Part shown: positions 5,252-6,982 of the stretch, one piece after another
How the letters are laid out: the number at the start of each line of letters is the position of its first letter
How positions within the stretch are numbered: position 1 is the stretch's first letter
NCBI GenBank assembly: GCA_003542955.1
Contig: DPJP01000201.1
Span: forward strand, 181 to 7,162
Reading direction: 5' to 3'
DNA length: 6,982 nucleotides
DNA from: Armatimonadota bacterium
GTDB taxonomy: Bacteria; Armatimonadota; Zipacnadia; Zipacnadales; UBA11051
The notes under the pieces: model-generated
Told to the model about the DNA's origin: nothing
The model's database searches: none
Seen by the model: only the letters and a program-made list of their open reading frames with translations
Made by a program: the position numbers and the translations under genes

Positions 5252-6604
5252 ATGAACGTGTTGCTCATCGCCATCGACACATTGCGGGCCGACCACCTTG
5301 GGTGCTACGGCTACGGGCCCGCAACCAGTCCGCAGATCGACCAGATCGCCGGCGCAGGCGTGGTGGTCGAGGAGTTCATCGCGCCGCATATCCCGACCCA
5401 TCCGGGATTCACGACGATGTTCACCGGCAGAGACGTGTTCGATCATCAGATCATCACCCAGGGCGGCGCGCGCGAGCTGGACGAGAGCATCAAGACGCTG
5501 CCGGAGATACTGCGGGCGCACGGCTACTTCACAGCGGCCGCGGACAATCTGGGTCGGTGGTTCGAGCGCGGATACGATGTCTACGAGCGCTTCAGCTGGG
5601 ATCACGACCCAACCGGCGCATGGCGGAAGGCCGAGGCAGTCAACGACGCGGCATTCAAGGTGCTCGCGGAGTGTGACCGCCAGGACAAGCCCTGGTTCGC
5701 CTTCATCCACTACTGGGACCCTCACACCCCCTATCTGCCGCCGAAGCCATTTGACCGGATGTTCTACTCGGGCGATGAGAGAGACCCCGCGCACACCTCC
5801 GCCGTCGAGATGATGACCAACTACCCGGCGTTCCAGTACTACTTCAATGAATGGATGCCGGGCTGCCGGGATGTCGAGTTCCCCAGGGCGCAGTATGACG
5901 CGGAGATCGCCTATTGCGACAACTGCCTGAGCCATGTATTCACCTGCCTGGACACGATGAAGGGCGCGGAGGATACGCTGATTGTGATCACCTCCGACCA
6001 TGGTGAGGAACTCGATGAGCACGAGATGTGGTTCGACCATCACGGCCTGTATGAGACCAATCTGCACATCCCGCTGGTCCTCTACCACCCCGACTACTTC
6101 TGTAGCGGCGAGGTGAAGCCGGGGTTGGCTATCCATCAGGACCTTGCGCCCACGATTCTGGATGCCGCGCGTCTTGAGACGGCGATTGAGCAGAACCAGA
6201 TGCAGGGAGTGAGCCTGCTGGACCTGCCCGAGGGCGTGTGCTCGACTGTCGGCCGGGAGAGCGTCTACATCACCGAATGCGCGTGGATGAAGAAGCACGG
6301 CTTCCGAACGGAGCGCTACAAGTTCTTCGAGTCGCTGTACGACGAGCTGCACAAGCGCCCGCAGTTCGAGCTGTACGACCTGCTCGCCGACCCCGGAGAG
6401 CAGAACAACATCGCCGACCGGAGTCCGGCACTGGTTGAGATGTTCCGCAAGCAGCTTGCAGAGCATGTCGGAAAGCGCCTGGCCGAGACCGGTGGGCCCA
6501 ACCCGATCGAGGAACAGAACATCACCCTGACACATGTGGGCAACGTGGATGTAGCAGTCCCGGACAACCAGATACTCGAGGGCGCGGACGAGGCGGAGAG
6601 CTGA
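5252..6604 (+). CDS. Sulfatase/alkaline phosphatase superfamily protein with Thr in the nucleophile position
   Basis: This 450-residue protein has the sulfatase fold signature. MNVLLIAIDTLRADHLGCYGYG opens with the metal-binding Asp9, TSPQIDQIAGAGV follows, then the active-site segment THPGFTTMFTGR (49-60), HYWDPHTPY (153-161), TSDHGEELDEH (247-257, metal Asp249-His250), a DHHGLYETNLHIPLVLY block (262-278) and the ELYDLLADPGEQNN C-terminal signature (373-386). Type I sulfatases have Cys or Ser in C/S-x-P-x-R, matured to formylglycine; here that site reads T49-H-P-G-F, so formylglycine cannot form. Thr at this place is the nucleophile in related phosphodiesterases such as NPPs, so phospho-ester or phosphonate substrates are possible, though many genes of this type are simply annotated sulfatase. 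No signal peptide is visible and there are nine cysteines, including Cys222-x-x-Cys225, which suggests a cytoplasmic location. It ends 19 bases before the PEBP gene. Confidence 0.88.
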   Translation: MNVLLIAIDTLRADHLGCYGYGPATSPQIDQIAGAGVVVEEFIAPHIPTHPGFTTMFTGRDVFDHQIITQGGARELDESIKTLPEILRAHGYFTAAADNLGRWFERGYDVYERFSWDHDPTGAWRKAEAVNDAAFKVLAECDRQDKPWFAFIHYWDPHTPYLPPKPFDRMFYSGDERDPAHTSAVEMMTNYPAFQYYFNEWMPGCRDVEFPRAQYDAEIAYCDNCLSHVFTCLDTMKGAEDTLIVITSDHGEELDEHEMWFDHHGLYETNLHIPLVLYHPDYFCSGEVKPGLAIHQDLAPTILDAARLETAIEQNQMQGVSLLDLPEGVCSTVGRESVYITECAWMKKHGFRTERYKFFESLYDELHKRPQFELYDLLADPGEQNNIADRSPALVEMFRKQLAEHVGKRLAETGGPNPIEEQNITLTHVGNVDVAVPDNQILEGADEAES

Positions 6605-6623
6605 GGCGGGGAGATGAGGAGCG

Positions 6624-6982
6624 ATGACGGCGAATGCACTGCGAGCCGCCGCTGTGTTTCTGGTAGCGTCTGCGATGCTTGTGGCCGGGTCGTGCGCGCG
6701 GCAGACGGCGCCGGAGCCGCCGGCTGTTGAGCCTTCAACCGGCCCGGCGGCGGAGAACGGGTCCGCCGAGGGGGGCCAGACGACAGGCTGGCAACTGAGC
6801 AGCAGCGCGTTTGCCGACGGCGCCGAGATACCGGCGGACTACACCTGCTCGGGGAAGGATGTGTCGCCGCCGCTGGCGTGGACCGATCCGCCGGAGGGTA
6901 CGGTGCAGCTTGCGCTGACCTGCAGTGACCCGGATGCGCCGTCGGGCGAGTGGGTGCACTGGATCATCTACATGATCCCGCC
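6624..6982 (+). CDS. PEBP (YbhB/YbcL, Raf-kinase-inhibitor-like) family protein, probable lipoprotein, 3'-truncated by window edge
   Basis: The frame is open from ATG 6624 to the window end, giving 119 residues. It starts with a hydrophobic signal (about 5-22) ending in VAGSC, with Cys24 as a possible lipidation site; the box is imperfect because Ala replaces the usual Leu. A Pro/Glu/Gly/Ser-rich linker (about 25-55) follows, as in many surface lipoproteins. The PEBP domain then begins: SSAFADGAEIPADYTCSG (60-77), SPPLAWTDPP (81-90), SDPDAP (101-106) and WVHWIIYMIP (110-119). The DPDAP and HW motifs form the conserved anion-binding pocket of the family. Known members bind phospholipid head groups or small anions; the role of bacterial members is poorly defined. 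A GGGGAG site at 6608-6613 lies 10 bases before the ATG. The ATG at 6614 is out of frame. It follows the sulfatase-like gene by 19 bases, so cotranscription is likely. Confidence 0.88.
   Translation, partial: MTANALRAAAVFLVASAMLVAGSCARQTAPEPPAVEPSTGPAAENGSAEGGQTTGWQLSSSAFADGAEIPADYTCSGKDVSPPLAWTDPPEGTVQLALTCSDPDAPSGEWVHWIIYMIP

Noticed and set aside
5228..6535. 435-codon open frame on the minus strand
   Set aside because: It is the antisense shadow of the sulfatase-like gene, whose motifs are all intact. Its product has no recognisable domain, and long antisense frames are expected in GC-rich genes.
1..6982. CRISPR array, tRNA/rRNA genes, transposase or insertion sequence ends
   Set aside because: No spaced direct repeats, no structural RNA sequences and no transposase-like protein in any frame.

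Overview
The window is a GC-rich bacterial chromosome segment in which every gene I can support lies on the + strand, mostly separated by very short gaps. A pyruvoyl-type PanD, a bacterial NadC, strong Shine-Dalgarno sequences and GC-rich third codon positions show it is bacterial. The mix of discoidin plus SGNH-like secreted proteins and sulfatase-like proteins is typical of Armatimonadota, Planctomycetota and other PVC-type or environmental lineages. The lineage is inference with low confidence, because no marker gene is present.

Region 1 (1-3523) is a cofactor biosynthesis operon. It starts inside folK (folate pathway, HPPK). After 2 bases comes a PilC/GspF-like inner-membrane platform protein. 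Then come panC and panD (the two enzymes that make and use beta-alanine for pantothenate/CoA) and nadC (NAD synthesis). panC-panD and panD-nadC are each separated by only 3 bases, so these three are almost certainly cotranscribed. A good sigma70-type promoter candidate (TTGATT, 17 bases, TATAAT) lies inside the 3' end of the GspF-like gene, about 110 bases before panC. It could give panC-panD-nadC their own transcript.

Region 2 (3555-6982) changes character to envelope or secreted functions. It holds an exported protein with an F5/8 type C (discoidin) domain fused to an SGNH-hydrolase-like domain that has lost its catalytic Ser and Asn; a small two-helix membrane protein with a hairpin in its leader; a sulfatase/alkaline-phosphatase-superfamily protein with Thr in place of the usual Cys/Ser nucleophile; and the start of a PEBP (YbhB/YbcL) family protein that looks like a lipoprotein and runs off the window end.

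The cofactor genes form a textbook set. How region 2 works together is not known from the sequence. The most notable points are the two neighbouring hydrolase-fold proteins with non-canonical active sites, the orphan-looking GspF-like gene among vitamin genes, and the possible internal promoter. I see no mobile elements, CRISPR arrays, tRNA or rRNA genes, and no clear novel defence or mobile system.
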